Notes: a model not told the origin generated them from the sequence alone. Shown: positions 28,111 to 37,487, numbered from the stretch's first letter. The stretch: DNA of 64,000 nt from Aquitalea magnusonii (GCF_003202035.1 NZ_QJKC01000006.1:124001-188000); one strand, 5' to 3'. Made by a program: numbers and translations.

Positions 28111-28821
28111 TCACACCCGGCCGGCGGCGCCAAACAGCCCCGGCACGGTGTTTTCCTGCTCGAAGCGCAGCAGCGCCGATTTCAGCGGCAAACCGCCGGC
28201 ATAACCGGTGAGGCTGCCATCGGCCCCCAGCACGCGATGGCAGGGCACGATCAGGGCAATCGGATTGGTGGCGTTGGCCCGGCCCACGGCGCGGGCGCCG
28301 CCGGGCTTGCCCAGTGCCAGCGCCAGTTCGCCATAACTCATGGTTTCGCCATAGGGAATGCAGCACAAGGCCGCCCACACCTGTTGCTGGAAGGCCGTGC
28401 CGCGTGCCGCCAGCGGCAGATCAAAACTGCGTCGCTCACCGCGCTCGTACTCGTGCAACTGGCGCGCCACTTCGGCCACGGCGGCATCATCGCGCCGGCT
28501 GCCCGATAGCTGCGCCCGCTGCAACTCCTGCTCCAGATGAAAATCCAGCCGCAATAGCCGGCCCTGCAAGTCCAGCCACACCATGGCCGGGCCAAAGCGG
28601 GTGTCCACCACGCCATGGCAGGCCGCATGCAGCGGCGCCTGCAATACTGGCCCGGCGGCATCGGCGGCTGGCGAGCGTGCCAGCGGCGCCGTGTCACTCC
28701 ACAAGCCGCCCTGGGCAAACAGCGGCGCAGCCGGCGGCGGCTGATGGCTGGCCGGATCGGCGGCCTGGGTTGCATGCTCTGGCGCGGGCGCGTCAAACAG
28801 ATCGGGGGCGGAATATTTCAT
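28111..28821 (-). CDS. ogt: Methylated-DNA-[protein]-cysteine S-methyltransferase with long N-terminal extension
   Basis: 236 residues; direct reversal of O6-methylguanine. The acceptor Cys194 is in IVPCHRV, preceded by the helix-turn-helix (YGETMSYGELALALGKPGGARAVGRANATNP) that flips the base. The first 60 or so residues are Ala/Pro-rich and low-complexity and do not belong to the usual fold, making this longer than the normal 160-190 residues. The ATG at 28821 overlaps the alkA stop by ATGA, so translation is coupled. With alkA it forms a two-gene alkylation repair unit, though no ada regulator is next to it. Confidence 0.9.
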   Translation of the reverse strand: MKYSAPDLFDAPAPEHATQAADPASHQPPPAAPLFAQGGLWSDTAPLARSPAADAAGPVLQAPLHAACHGVVDTRFGPAMVWLDLQGRLLRLDFHLEQELQRAQLSGSRRDDAAVAEVARQLHEYERGERRSFDLPLAARGTAFQQQVWAALCCIPYGETMSYGELALALGKPGGARAVGRANATNPIALIVPCHRVLGADGSLTGYAGGLPLKSALLRFEQENTVPGLFGAAGRV

Positions 28822-29729
28822 GTGTTCTCCGACAGGCTGGCCCACAAATGCAGGGTGGCCAGGCTGCGACAAGGGGCAAATGCCTGCATCAGCTGCTCGG
28901 TCTGGCGGGCATCCGGCCGCTGTGGCAGGGCATGAAAACGTTGCAGGGCGGTGGCCAGCCCGCTATCACCAATAGGCGCGCAATCAGCAAAACCCAGCCC
29001 GCGCAGCATGACATAGCGCGCCGTCCACGGCCCCACTCCATGCAGCGCCAGCAACTGGCGCTCGGCCTCGCTGGCACTCTGCCCGGCCAACGCCGCCAAA
29101 GGCAGGCTGCCATCCAGCACGGCACGCGCCGCGCCCAGCAGATAGGCCGCCTTGGAGCGGGAAAAACGCAGGGCAGTGAGCTGCTCCGGCTGCAGCGCCG
29201 CCACCTCGGCCGGGCCGGGATGGGCCAGCAGCGCGCAGCCGGCAATCGGCAGGCCGGCCAGCTGAATCAGGCTGCGGCGCAAGGACGTGGCAAAAGACAG
29301 ATTGATTTGCTGGCCGATGATGGCCCAGCACAAGGCTTCGAACGGCTCCGCCGTCAGCGGCAGCCACAAGGCAGGCCGGCCCGCCAGCAGCCGCGCCACG
29401 GCGGGCCGGCTCTCCGCCAGCGCCTGCCAGTTTTCACGCTGGCCATCCAGCCCCAGCATGCGACGCACCGCCGGCTCTGCCGCCGGCAGCAGCGCCGGCC
29501 AGTCCATCAGGGCTGAACCGCTAAACACGGCATGCACCTGCCCGGCGTCAAACTCCAGCTGCAGCAATAGCGGCGCACCATGCAACAACAAGCCTTTGTC
29601 CAGGCGATTGCCCTGCCAGCGTTCGGCCGGCCCGGCCGGATCGCGGCCGTGATAGGCCAGCGCCGTGGCGGCGTGATAATCCGCTGGCAAGGACAGGGTA
29701 AAACCGTGCTGCGCCACCACCTGTTGCAT
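28818..29729 (-). CDS. alkA: DNA-3-methyladenine glycosylase II (AlkA type)
   Basis: 303 residues. An N-terminal AlkA-like domain (FTLSLPADYHAATALAYHGRD, VHAVFSG) followed by the helix-hairpin-helix glycosylase fold: FEALCWAIIGQQINLSFA, LRFSRSKAAYLL, LHGVGPWTARYVMLRGLGFAD and the catalytic Asp in PIGDSGL. It excises alkylated bases from DNA. The start at 29729 is supported by GGAGG four bases upstream; an ATG 15 bases earlier lacks such a site. Coupled by ATGA to ogt. Confidence 0.9.
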   Translation of the reverse strand: MQQVVAQHGFTLSLPADYHAATALAYHGRDPAGPAERWQGNRLDKGLLLHGAPLLLQLEFDAGQVHAVFSGSALMDWPALLPAAEPAVRRMLGLDGQRENWQALAESRPAVARLLAGRPALWLPLTAEPFEALCWAIIGQQINLSFATSLRRSLIQLAGLPIAGCALLAHPGPAEVAALQPEQLTALRFSRSKAAYLLGAARAVLDGSLPLAALAGQSASEAERQLLALHGVGPWTARYVMLRGLGFADCAPIGDSGLATALQRFHALPQRPDARQTEQLMQAFAPCRSLATLHLWASLSENT

Positions 29730-29865
29730 AAAACCTCCAGCCATGCGGCCAGAGTGGCCGTCGACCCGGCATTATCGCGCAGAAGCGGCCTCGCCACATC
29801 CTGCGGCTTGCGCTGCAATGCGTCACAGCGGCATGCCGCTGCCACCACGCCATGATGAAGTCATG

Positions 29866-29894
29866 TTGAACTGCCAGGAAAGGCCATCTAGTAT
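29866..29894 (+). promoter_or_regulatory. Candidate sigma-70 promoter of the PAS-GGDEF gene
   Basis: TTGAAC (29866-29871), a 17-base spacer and TAGTAT (29889-29894), 46 bases before the ATG at 29940. Both hexamers match the consensus at four positions. Confidence 0.55.
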
Positions 29895-29939
29895 GTCAGA
29901 CATAGACTGACTACCCGGCCTTTAGCATAGCTTGCTGCC

Positions 29940-31163
29940 ATGAACCCATTTGCATTGCTTGACAAGCTCAAGACGCCGGTATGGATTATTCGTCCTTCGA
30001 CCGAAGAAGTGCTGCACGCCAATCCGGCGGCACGGGCAGTCGCCACCGGGCTGAGCCTTGCCGACATGCGTCACGGCAGCCTGTCGGCCTGCCCACACCC
30101 GGCCCTGTCCGACTACACCCCGGCCATTCTGGCCCGCGAGCAGGTAGTGGAAATCTGGACCATACGGCAACAGGAGCAGCTGCAGCCACTGTGCTGCCAC
30201 CTGTGCTGGCTGGACATGGCCGAAACAGCCGACGCCATTCTGGTCGAGGCCAGCTCATCCATCGGCACCCTGCCGGCTTCCGCCGCGGCTACCACCGACC
30301 CGCTGCCGGAAGACGGTTTTCACCGCATGCTGATGCAGACCAATAGCGCGCCCATGCTGTTGATCGACCCGGCAGACGAAGGCCGCATCGTCAATGTGAA
30401 TGAAGCCGCGATGCGCTTTTACGGTTATTCCCGTGCCGAGTTCGCCGCCAAGCACACCTGGGAGATCAACGCCCAGGGCCGCGCCATCCTGCCGGTAATG
30501 CAGCAGATTGCCCAGCTGCCGGGCGGCCACAAGCCCCTGAGCTTTGTCCACCGGCTGGCGGATGGCAGCCTGCGCGATGTGCAGACCTATGCCGGCCCGG
30601 TGGTGATGCATGGCAAACGGCTGATGCTGTGCGTGATTCACGACATCACCGAGCAGCAAAGACTGAAATCCGAACTGGAACAGGCGGCGCTGCGCGACCC
30701 GCTTACCGGGCTGTGGAACCGCCGTTACCTGCTGCAACAGCTGGAGCGCGCCATTCAGGAAAAGCAGCGTTGTGGCCACAGCTTCAGCCTGATCCTGCTG
30801 GATGCCGACAATTTCAAGCGCATCAACGACCAGTTTGGGCACTTCACTGGCGACGAAGTGCTGGTCTGGCTGGCCCGCACCTTGCAATCCCGCGTGCGGG
30901 CTGCCGACAGCGTATGCCGCTGGGGCGGCGAGGAGTTCGTCATCCTGCTGCCGCAAACCACGCAGAGCAATGCGCTGCATCTGGCCGAATGCCTGCGCGA
31001 TACCGTGGCCAACGGCCAGACCGCACCACTGCCGGCCATCACCATCAGCATGGGTGTCGCACAGCACCAGGACGAGGAAAGCGTGGAAAGCCTGATCATG
31101 CGTGTGGACAATGCGCTGTATCAGGCCAAGTCATCCGGCCGCAACTGTGTCATTGCGGCCTGA
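29940..31163 (+). CDS. PAS-PAS-GGDEF diguanylate cyclase
   Basis: 407 residues, no membrane segments. The first ~110 residues resemble a shortened PAS domain (TPVWIIRPSTEEVLHANPAA), then a clear PAS (about 126-240: APMLLIDPADEGRIVNVNEA, AAMRFYGYSRAEF, VIHDITEQQ), then GGDEF with DPLTGLWNRRYLL, LDADNFKRINDQFGH and GGEEF (329-333). The I-site RAAD (320-323) has the required spacing. All residues for synthesis of c-di-GMP from two GTP are present. Monocistronic, with its own promoter. Confidence 0.93.
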   Translation: MNPFALLDKLKTPVWIIRPSTEEVLHANPAARAVATGLSLADMRHGSLSACPHPALSDYTPAILAREQVVEIWTIRQQEQLQPLCCHLCWLDMAETADAILVEASSSIGTLPASAAATTDPLPEDGFHRMLMQTNSAPMLLIDPADEGRIVNVNEAAMRFYGYSRAEFAAKHTWEINAQGRAILPVMQQIAQLPGGHKPLSFVHRLADGSLRDVQTYAGPVVMHGKRLMLCVIHDITEQQRLKSELEQAALRDPLTGLWNRRYLLQQLERAIQEKQRCGHSFSLILLDADNFKRINDQFGHFTGDEVLVWLARTLQSRVRAADSVCRWGGEEFVILLPQTTQSNALHLAECLRDTVANGQTAPLPAITISMGVAQHQDEESVESLIMRVDNALYQAKSSGRNCVIAA

Positions 31164-31259
31164 AGCCCCGGCCTCCCGCTGGGAGCACAAGCCGACTCAG
31201 GCTAGAATGCGCCAGCGATGGCCGCGGCAGCGGCTGTTTTCCCCACCTGCATAGCGAAG

Positions 31260-31607
31260 ATGACGATGGATCAACAACTGAAAATGGAAGACCTGCAATT
31301 GGGCGAGGGCAAGGAAGTGGTGCGTGGTGCGCTGATTACCACCCACTATACCGGCTGGCTGGAAGATGGCAGCCAGTTTGACTCCTCGCACGACAAGGGC
31401 CGCCCCTTCCAGTGCGTCATCGGCACCGGCCGCGTCATCAAGGGCTGGGATATCGGACTGATGGGCATGCGCGTGGGCGGCAAGCGCCGGCTGTGGGTTC
31501 CGGCGGCCCTGGCCTATGGCGAGCGGCAGATCGGCACGCGCATTCCGCCCCATTCCAATCTGCTGTTTGAAATCGAAGTACTAGAAGTGCTGACCCGCGA
31601 CGACTGA
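31260..31607 (+). CDS. FKBP-type peptidyl-prolyl isomerase
   Basis: 115 residues, a minimal single-domain FKBP: VVRGALITTHYTGWLEDGSQFDSS, GTGRVIKGWDIGLMGMRVGGKRRLWVP and YGERQIGTRIPPHSNLLFEIEVLEV are the family's beta-strands and active-site aromatic residues. No signal peptide, so cytoplasmic, like the small FKBPs of Neisseria. Start at ATG 31260. Its 3' end overlaps the convergent TPR gene by 27 bp. Confidence 0.92.
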   Translation: MTMDQQLKMEDLQLGEGKEVVRGALITTHYTGWLEDGSQFDSSHDKGRPFQCVIGTGRVIKGWDIGLMGMRVGGKRRLWVPAALAYGERQIGTRIPPHSNLLFEIEVLEVLTRDD

Positions 31608-33083
31608 GTCCGCCGCGCCGTCGGCCACCGCCAGCTGCCGGGCAGCCTGTCTGGCCACCTCGTCCAGCACCGGCAGCCACTCGCCTGCCGCCTGCTGGCG
31701 GAACAGCTGCATGCTGGCATACCACGGGCTGTCGCTGCGGCCCAGACCCCAGCGGAAATCCGGATTGAACGGCAGCAATAGCCAGCAAGCCTTGCCCAGC
31801 GCGCCGGCCAGGTGCGCCACCGAGGTATCCACGCTGATCACCAGATCCATCTGCGTGATCAGCCCGGCCGTATCTTCCAGTGTATTGAGCCCGGCAGCAT
31901 GGTCGATGATGCCGGCCGCCGTCACCAGGGCGGTCTCTTCGCGATACTCGCGCTGCAGTGAATGAAACTCGGTATCCAGCTGCAGCAGGCGCCTTAGCTG
32001 CGCCAGTTGCAGGCTGCGTTGCCGATCATTCAGATGCTGCGCCAAACCCGACCATGCCAGGCCGATACGTGGACGCTGGCGTGCCGCCAGCCGCCCGGCC
32101 CAGATTTGCCGCTGCTCGGCCGTTACCGTCAGATAAGCATCGGCTGCCGGGATATTGTCCAGCGTGGTGGCAAAGCGCAGCGGCAAGGACATCATCGGAC
32201 AGTGCAGGTCGAACGCCGGCAGCTGCTCGCGCCGGGTAAACACCTGCAGGCCGCTGGCCATCTGCCGGGCCAGTTCCTGTAGCGGTGGTTTCAGCAGCAG
32301 GATCAGCCGTGCGCCGCGCTGCTGCAGCAAGGGCAGATAGCGCAGCATCTGGATGGTATCCCCCAGCCCCTGCTCCTGGTGAAGCAGCAGGGTCTTGCCC
32401 TCCAGGCTCTCGCCCTGCCACTCTGGCCTGGCAAAGCGCTGCAGGCCGGAGCGCTGGCACAGCTGCGGGTCCAGCTTGCGCGCCTCGTAATACTGCCACC
32501 CACGGGCATAATCGCCCTGTAGCAGCAACAGCCAGGACAGGTCGTAACGGGCCAGCACATCGTCAGGAAAGCGCGCCAGCACCTTGTCCAGCAGCGCCTG
32601 TGCTGCCTCATACTCGCCGTTTTCCGCCAGCAGCGCCGCCAGGTTCACCATGGCGTCGCTATTGTGCGGATCAAGATGCAATGCCGTGACAAAACTGTCA
32701 TGCGCCGCTGCCCGCTGGTCGAGCAGCACCTGCACATTGCCACGGTTGCTGTAGGCTTCGGCCATGCCGGGACGCAGGGCGATGGCGCGCTCGAAATCGC
32801 GCAGGGCCTGCGGCAGCTGCTGCTGGTTTTTCAGCAGGATGCCGCGATTGACATAGGCCTCCGCCAGATCCGGTTGCAGGGCAATGGCGCGATTGAAGTG
32901 CGCCAGCGCCGCCTTGCCCTGGCTCAGCTGCACCAGCGCCAGCCCCAGCAGGAAATTGACTTCCGCACTGTCAGGATAGGCTTTCAACACCCGCAGCAAG
33001 CCGTCTCTGGCCACGGCCGGCTTGCCCTGCTGCAGCTGCTGCATGGCCTGGTTGATCTTGTTAAGCGCGAGTTGTTCGTTCAT
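31581..33083 (-). CDS. TPR-repeat glycosyltransferase family 9-like protein
   Basis: 500 residues. Residues about 1-190 hold at least five TPR units (AEVNFLLGLALVQLSQGKAA, AEAYVNRGILLKNQQQLPQ, AEAYSNRGNVQVLL, SDAMVNLAALLAENGEYE). Residues about 220-490 resemble the heptosyltransferase/GT9 fold (LLLHQEQGLGDTIQMLRYLP, RIGLAWSGLAQH, MDLVISVDTSVAHLAGALG, WGLGRSDSPWYASMQLF). Such TPR-GT proteins modify proteins or glycans in many betaproteobacteria and often sit near flagellin genes; here no obvious acceptor is adjacent. Cytoplasmic. Substrates unknown. Confidence 0.82.
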   Translation of the reverse strand: MNEQLALNKINQAMQQLQQGKPAVARDGLLRVLKAYPDSAEVNFLLGLALVQLSQGKAALAHFNRAIALQPDLAEAYVNRGILLKNQQQLPQALRDFERAIALRPGMAEAYSNRGNVQVLLDQRAAAHDSFVTALHLDPHNSDAMVNLAALLAENGEYEAAQALLDKVLARFPDDVLARYDLSWLLLLQGDYARGWQYYEARKLDPQLCQRSGLQRFARPEWQGESLEGKTLLLHQEQGLGDTIQMLRYLPLLQQRGARLILLLKPPLQELARQMASGLQVFTRREQLPAFDLHCPMMSLPLRFATTLDNIPAADAYLTVTAEQRQIWAGRLAARQRPRIGLAWSGLAQHLNDRQRSLQLAQLRRLLQLDTEFHSLQREYREETALVTAAGIIDHAAGLNTLEDTAGLITQMDLVISVDTSVAHLAGALGKACWLLLPFNPDFRWGLGRSDSPWYASMQLFRQQAAGEWLPVLDEVARQAARQLAVADGAADSVVAGQHF

Positions 33084-33201
33084 GGGGCGGCAATCAAAAT
33101 GGAAGACAGTACCGGCAAGCGGCGCATCCTGCCTGTCGGGCAGGCTGCAAGTGTAACGAGGCCGCCTGCAGCCGGCAAATCGCCGCTGGCGGCCACCCTG
33201 G

Positions 33202-35073
33202 CTAAAGCCGCATGCCCAGGCTGAGGGAAAACAGGCTGCGGTCACGCAGCAGGTTGTAATCGCCGCCACCGGTTTTCAGGTAATTGATATCCAGCTGGTA
33301 GCGGCGGCGCATTTCCAGGCTGAGGCCCAGCATGGCGGTGAAACGGCCCTGCGAGTACAGGCCATCATAGGAATAACCCCGCACATCCTGCCCCAGGGTC
33401 AGCGCCGGGGTGAGCGTGAGTTCCGGCCAGAGGCCGCTATAGCGGCTTTCCAGCCGGGCACGCAGGCCCCAGGCATGGCTGGTGACAAAACCATCCAGCC
33501 GGCAGCTGGCGGCATCGCTGGTGCAGGCGGGATTGTTCTGACTGGGTGCCATGCCCCAGCCGCCACGGCCATAACGCATCACCGAGGGGTCGGGCAGCGC
33601 AATCACATATTTCGACCCCAGTTCGGCCGACAGCGTGGCCGCGCCGCCCCACACCTGGCCCAGTGCATGGCTGGCGCCCAGGCTGAGATTCAGCACCCGG
33701 AAGCGATCATAGCCATCTGCCGAGGCCCCTGCCGGCAGCTGGACCAGCCGCGCCAGCGGTCCGCGCCCCAGCAGCAGGCCATTGAGAAAATCGGCACCAT
33801 TCCAGGCCAGTGGCTGATCCGGGATGTAGGCCAGCTCGGCATAGGCTGCGCCACGGCCAGCCTGCCCGGTCTGGAAATTGACGGCAAACAGGTGCAGATC
33901 CGCCGGGAAACTGCGGTAGTACTGGCTGCTCAGTCCAGTCGGCTGCGCCTGACCGGTATTGGCCAGCAGGGGCGTGAGCACGCCGGCGCTATTATGCTGC
34001 ACCCCGGTATAACCCACCTTGCTGTCGACATTGGCCGCGTAAAAACCGAACTGGCCCACGCCATCCAGCAGGTAATGCATGCCCAGGCCGTATTGCCCGC
34101 CGGCCGGGAGCCGGTCGGCCGCACGGCTGACCGAGTCCAGTGCATTGCCCAGCGACTGCGCATCGGTGGTACTGATGTTGCGATGGTAAAGCGCCGACAA
34201 CAAGCCGCCGTTCAGCGTCAGCGCATTACAACCAGGCTGCACATAATCGCCGGTCGAGTAGAAGGTGCCGCACCCGGGATAGACATTCGGGGCAAAGGCA
34301 AACTGGTAAAAACCGTCCAGGCTGAGCCGCTGGTTCAGCTCCAGCTTGCCATACAGCGCCCAATCGGGAATGCCGGCCTCGGCGGACACCGAACTGGCGC
34401 GGCTGAGCGCGGCATAGTCGATCGCATTGACCAGCGACAGCATGCCGCCGCTGGTGGGGCTGCCCCAGGGAATGGTCTGGCGCCCTGCGCGCAACAACAG
34501 CGGGTGGCCGGCCAGGCTGGTCGTGCCATACAGGTAGGCATCATCCAGCACCACATTGCCAAAACGCCCCAGTGGGACAAAGCCCTCATCACTCAGCGGC
34601 GCGCCGGCCTGGTAATGATTGGGCACATTGCCATGCGCCACGCCCTGCCGCGACAGGGCGTAGTCATACCATCCCTTGCCGGCCAGGCGCAGGCCCAGGC
34701 CGCGATACTGCAGATCCGCCTGCAGATAGCCCTCCAGCGCGCTGGAAACCGCATCGCCGCTACGGTAATTCAGATCACCGTCATTCAGGCTCTTCATATT
34801 GGTGCCGCCGGTCAGCGCCGGGTCCGGATTCGCCGCCCGCAGCACCGTTCCGGCCCCCAGCCAGCCACGCAGATCCAGCGTGGCGGCATCCAGCTCCAGC
34901 TGCATGCCCGGCCCCAGTGCCGGCTTGACCGTGCCCAGACCGTTGCTGGTTTCGGCAGCCAGCAGCGGCGCGGCACAACATGCCAGCCCCAGCCCTGCCA
35001 ACCCGCCCGTAATGCCCCCCTGCCCCCAGGCTGGCCGGTTTGCTCCGGCAGCCTTTTCCTTGTTTTTTTGCAT
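33202..35073 (-). CDS. DUF1302-like outer-membrane beta-barrel protein
   Basis: 623 residues. A polar leader of about 20 residues, a hydrophobic signal (GGLAGLGLACCAAPLLA) and a mature start LELDAATLDLRGWLGAG. The rest is a long run of alternating strands (ALEGYLQADLQYRGLGLRLAG, DDAYLYGTTSLAGHPLLLRA, GMHYLLDGVGQFGFYAANVD) ending with LFSLSLGMRL, whose alternating pattern fits a terminal barrel strand although the final residue is Leu, not Phe. The pattern FGNVVLDDAYLYG with RAGRQTIPWG matches DUF1302 porin-like proteins of Pseudomonas and Burkholderia, often linked to steroid or lipid uptake. Function here unknown. Start at the ATG giving the signal peptide. Confidence 0.72.
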   Translation of the reverse strand: MQKNKEKAAGANRPAWGQGGITGGLAGLGLACCAAPLLAAETSNGLGTVKPALGPGMQLELDAATLDLRGWLGAGTVLRAANPDPALTGGTNMKSLNDGDLNYRSGDAVSSALEGYLQADLQYRGLGLRLAGKGWYDYALSRQGVAHGNVPNHYQAGAPLSDEGFVPLGRFGNVVLDDAYLYGTTSLAGHPLLLRAGRQTIPWGSPTSGGMLSLVNAIDYAALSRASSVSAEAGIPDWALYGKLELNQRLSLDGFYQFAFAPNVYPGCGTFYSTGDYVQPGCNALTLNGGLLSALYHRNISTTDAQSLGNALDSVSRAADRLPAGGQYGLGMHYLLDGVGQFGFYAANVDSKVGYTGVQHNSAGVLTPLLANTGQAQPTGLSSQYYRSFPADLHLFAVNFQTGQAGRGAAYAELAYIPDQPLAWNGADFLNGLLLGRGPLARLVQLPAGASADGYDRFRVLNLSLGASHALGQVWGGAATLSAELGSKYVIALPDPSVMRYGRGGWGMAPSQNNPACTSDAASCRLDGFVTSHAWGLRARLESRYSGLWPELTLTPALTLGQDVRGYSYDGLYSQGRFTAMLGLSLEMRRRYQLDINYLKTGGGDYNLLRDRSLFSLSLGMRL

Positions 35074-35262
35074 GACTGATGGTTTCAAGCTGTTTTCGAC
35101 GGCATCCGGTCCTTGCCCCCGCGCTGACAGCGGCTCCCCCGAGCACGACATCACGGCAATACTGACCAGACGCAGCCGGCATTCTAGCTGCTCAGGCAAA
35201 CCAACAACCACCCTATTCAGATTACACATCAGCTCCGCACGTAAGCGCGGCAGCAGCGGCCG

Positions 35263-36495
35263 TCAGGAAGTCGCCGCCGCGGAGCGCAGTGCCGGCAAGG
35301 CATGCACCCGCCCCACCCACCACAGCGCCACTCCGACCAGCAGCACCGCACACCAGCCATTATTGCCGTAGCCAAGGATCTGCCCGCCGCTGCCGGCACT
35401 GAGCAGCAAGCCGCCCAGCCAGGCACCACAACCATTGCCCAGCGACTGGATGGCACTGTTGACGCTGAGAAAGGCGCCGCGCCGCTGCGGTTCTGGCACC
35501 GTGGTCAGCAGGGCCTGCAAGGGAATCATGCGGCCGGACAGCGCCACCATGAATACGGGAAAGAACGCCACCACGGCCAGGAAGGGAATCTGCGGCAAAT
35601 GAGTGACAAACAGGATGGGCAGCATGGAAAACAGGGCCATGATGCGGAACAGCTGGTGCTTGCCATAGCGGTCGGCCAGCCGGCCGATGCGCCGCGAGGT
35701 AAAGAAGGTGGCCGCGCCACCGGCCATGTAGATCCAGGCAATCTGCTGCGGCGCAATGCCGTGATTGGCCACCAGGACCGGCGAAATGAACGGAATCACC
35801 ATCATGTGCGACACCATCATGATGAAGGTCAGACCGAACGCCCGCACATGGCGCGCATCGCTCAGCAAGCGCCACAACTCGGGCAGCACCTGGCGCAGCG
35901 GTGGCGGCGGCACTTGCAGATGCAGCCTGAGCGAGGGCACCAGCCAGGCGGCGGCCAGCCAGATCAGCAGCGACAGCACCACCAGCAGGTAGAAGGGCGA
36001 GGACCAGCCCAGATGCGCCCCCAGCACGATGCCGGCCGGTACGCCGGCGATGGCGGCCAGCGAGAACGCCGTCATGATCACCCCGGTGGCTGCGCCACGG
36101 CGTGACACCGGAATGATGTCGCTGACAATGGTCATGATGATGGAGGCCAGCACCCCGCCGCTGAGGCCGGCAAAAGCACGGGCCAGCAACAGCATGTGGA
36201 AATTGCCGGCGGTGGCGCACACCAGGTTTGACAAGGCAAACAGGCCGTAAATCACCAGCAGCAGGCGCCGGCGGTCGAAGCGGTCGATATAGGTGGCCGC
36301 AAACAGGCCGGACAGGCCGGAACACCACGAGTAGGCCGATACGGCCGTGGCAAAGGCTGCCGGGCTGATGGCAAAGGCATGCATGATCTGCGGCCCCAGC
36401 GGCATCATCACCATGAAGTCCATGATGATGGTGAACTGGGTCAGTGCCAGCAGCCAGAGCAGGCCACGTTCACGGGCAGGGCTTAAATCAGCCAT
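35263..36495 (-). CDS. MFS transporter (drug/metabolite exporter type)
   Basis: 410 residues, about 12 membrane segments. The N-terminal part WLLALTQFTIIMDFMVMMPLGPQIMH, the loop between TM2 and TM3 (ATYIDRFDRRRLLLV, motif A-like with D and R residues) and GLSGGVLASIIMTIVSDIIP (motif C-like) place it in the major facilitator superfamily, DHA-like group. A central cytoplasmic loop follows TM6. A pair of operator-like dyads lies in its promoter (36549-36594). Substrate not predictable. Start at ATG 36495, after an AT-rich promoter. Confidence 0.9.
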   Translation of the reverse strand: MADLSPARERGLLWLLALTQFTIIMDFMVMMPLGPQIMHAFAISPAAFATAVSAYSWCSGLSGLFAATYIDRFDRRRLLLVIYGLFALSNLVCATAGNFHMLLLARAFAGLSGGVLASIIMTIVSDIIPVSRRGAATGVIMTAFSLAAIAGVPAGIVLGAHLGWSSPFYLLVVLSLLIWLAAAWLVPSLRLHLQVPPPPLRQVLPELWRLLSDARHVRAFGLTFIMMVSHMMVIPFISPVLVANHGIAPQQIAWIYMAGGAATFFTSRRIGRLADRYGKHQLFRIMALFSMLPILFVTHLPQIPFLAVVAFFPVFMVALSGRMIPLQALLTTVPEPQRRGAFLSVNSAIQSLGNGCGAWLGGLLLSAGSGGQILGYGNNGWCAVLLVGVALWWVGRVHALPALRSAAATS

Positions 36496-36548
36496 TCGGG
36501 GGTTTTCCTTGTGGGGGACAAGCCAGTGCACTGGCCACATCCCATTAA

Positions 36549-36594
36549 GTTGACATTATCAACCAATATGCAAAATAAAGTTGACCTTGTCAAT
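36549..36594. promoter_or_regulatory. Two operator-like dyads in the MFS promoter
   Basis: GTTGA-N5-TCAAC (36549-36563) is a perfect dyad; a second copy GTTGA-N5-TCAAT (36580-36594) is nearly perfect. Centres are 31 bp apart, three helical turns, so a dimer of dimers could bind one DNA face. The form suggests a MarR-, HxlR- or TetR-type regulator, but none is encoded next to the gene; the LysR downstream is the only regulator nearby. Confidence 0.6.
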
Positions 36595-36629
36595 AATATT
36601 CCGGCAACAACGCTTCCGTCCTGGCGCGC

Positions 36630-37487
36630 TCAGCCCTCATGCGGTCTGGGCGCCATCTGGCCGCCAGCCTGCAAATAATCATGCAAAGCCCGCAGTGCAG
36701 GCTTTTCCAGCGCTTGCGCCGCATAACACAGGCCCAGGCGGCGGCTGAGCCCAGGGCCGCTCAACGGTCGCCCCACCACACTGCTGTTGCCTTCCAGCAA
36801 GGAGGGGGGCAAGAGCGCAACGCCATAGCCGGCCTCCACCATGCGCAGCGCCAGCTGCAAGGAGCCGGCATGCGCGGCCAGCATCAGCCCGGCCGACCCC
36901 TCGCCATGCATGGCCAGCAGGCGCTGATGCGAGGCATGCTGCGGACAGGTGATCCAGTCCTGCTGATGCAGCTCAGTCATCGCCAGCTCGCTGCGCGAGG
37001 CCAGCGGATGCGCGCGCGGCAAGGCCAGCACAAAGGTCTCCTCCCACAGCGGCAGGAACAGCTCATCCTCACAGCGCAATTCTTCCGCCGCCAGCCTGGC
37101 ATCACCGGCACAGCCGTCCACCACACTGAGCAATAGCCCGGGAATGGCCGCGCGTGCCGCATTCAGCAGCGTGCTCACCTGCACCACGCCCAGATCAGCC
37201 TCGATTCCCAAGCTCAGCGGCTGGCAATGGTGGCGCTGGCGAAACAGCCGCAGCAAGCCTGCGGCCTGATCCACCAGTTGCCGGGCCTGCGGATAAAACA
37301 GCCGGGCATCCTCGGTCACCGCCACCCCACGCGCCAGACGCTCGAACAAGGTGGTGGCCAGGTCCTCCTCCAGCTGGCGAATGGTCACCGACAAGGTCGG
37401 CTGGGTAATGCACAGCCGCTGCGCCGCCGCGGTGATGCTGCGCTCCTCGAATACCGCGATAAAAGCCTTTAGCTGCCGTATATCCAT
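36630..37487 (-). CDS. LysR-family transcriptional regulator
   Basis: 285 residues. N-terminal winged helix-turn-helix MDIRQLKAFIAVFEERSITAAAQRLCITQPTLSVTIRQLE and a C-terminal periplasmic-binding-protein-like effector domain (LSLGIEADLGVVQVSTLL, SELAMTELHQQDWITCP). Its first gene neighbour, a short-chain dehydrogenase, is transcribed divergently 110 bp away, the classic LysR arrangement, so it probably controls that gene. Start chosen at MDIRQLK (37487), the standard LysR opening. Confidence 0.92.
   Translation of the reverse strand: MDIRQLKAFIAVFEERSITAAAQRLCITQPTLSVTIRQLEEDLATTLFERLARGVAVTEDARLFYPQARQLVDQAAGLLRLFRQRHHCQPLSLGIEADLGVVQVSTLLNAARAAIPGLLLSVVDGCAGDARLAAEELRCEDELFLPLWEETFVLALPRAHPLASRSELAMTELHQQDWITCPQHASHQRLLAMHGEGSAGLMLAAHAGSLQLALRMVEAGYGVALLPPSLLEGNSSVVGRPLSGPGLSRRLGLCYAAQALEKPALRALHDYLQAGGQMAPRPHEG

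Noticed and set aside
33475-35079. Long antisense open frame opposite the DUF1302-like gene
   Set aside because: No recognisable motif, composition typical of antisense GC-rich DNA; the minus-strand frame has a signal peptide and barrel-strand pattern.
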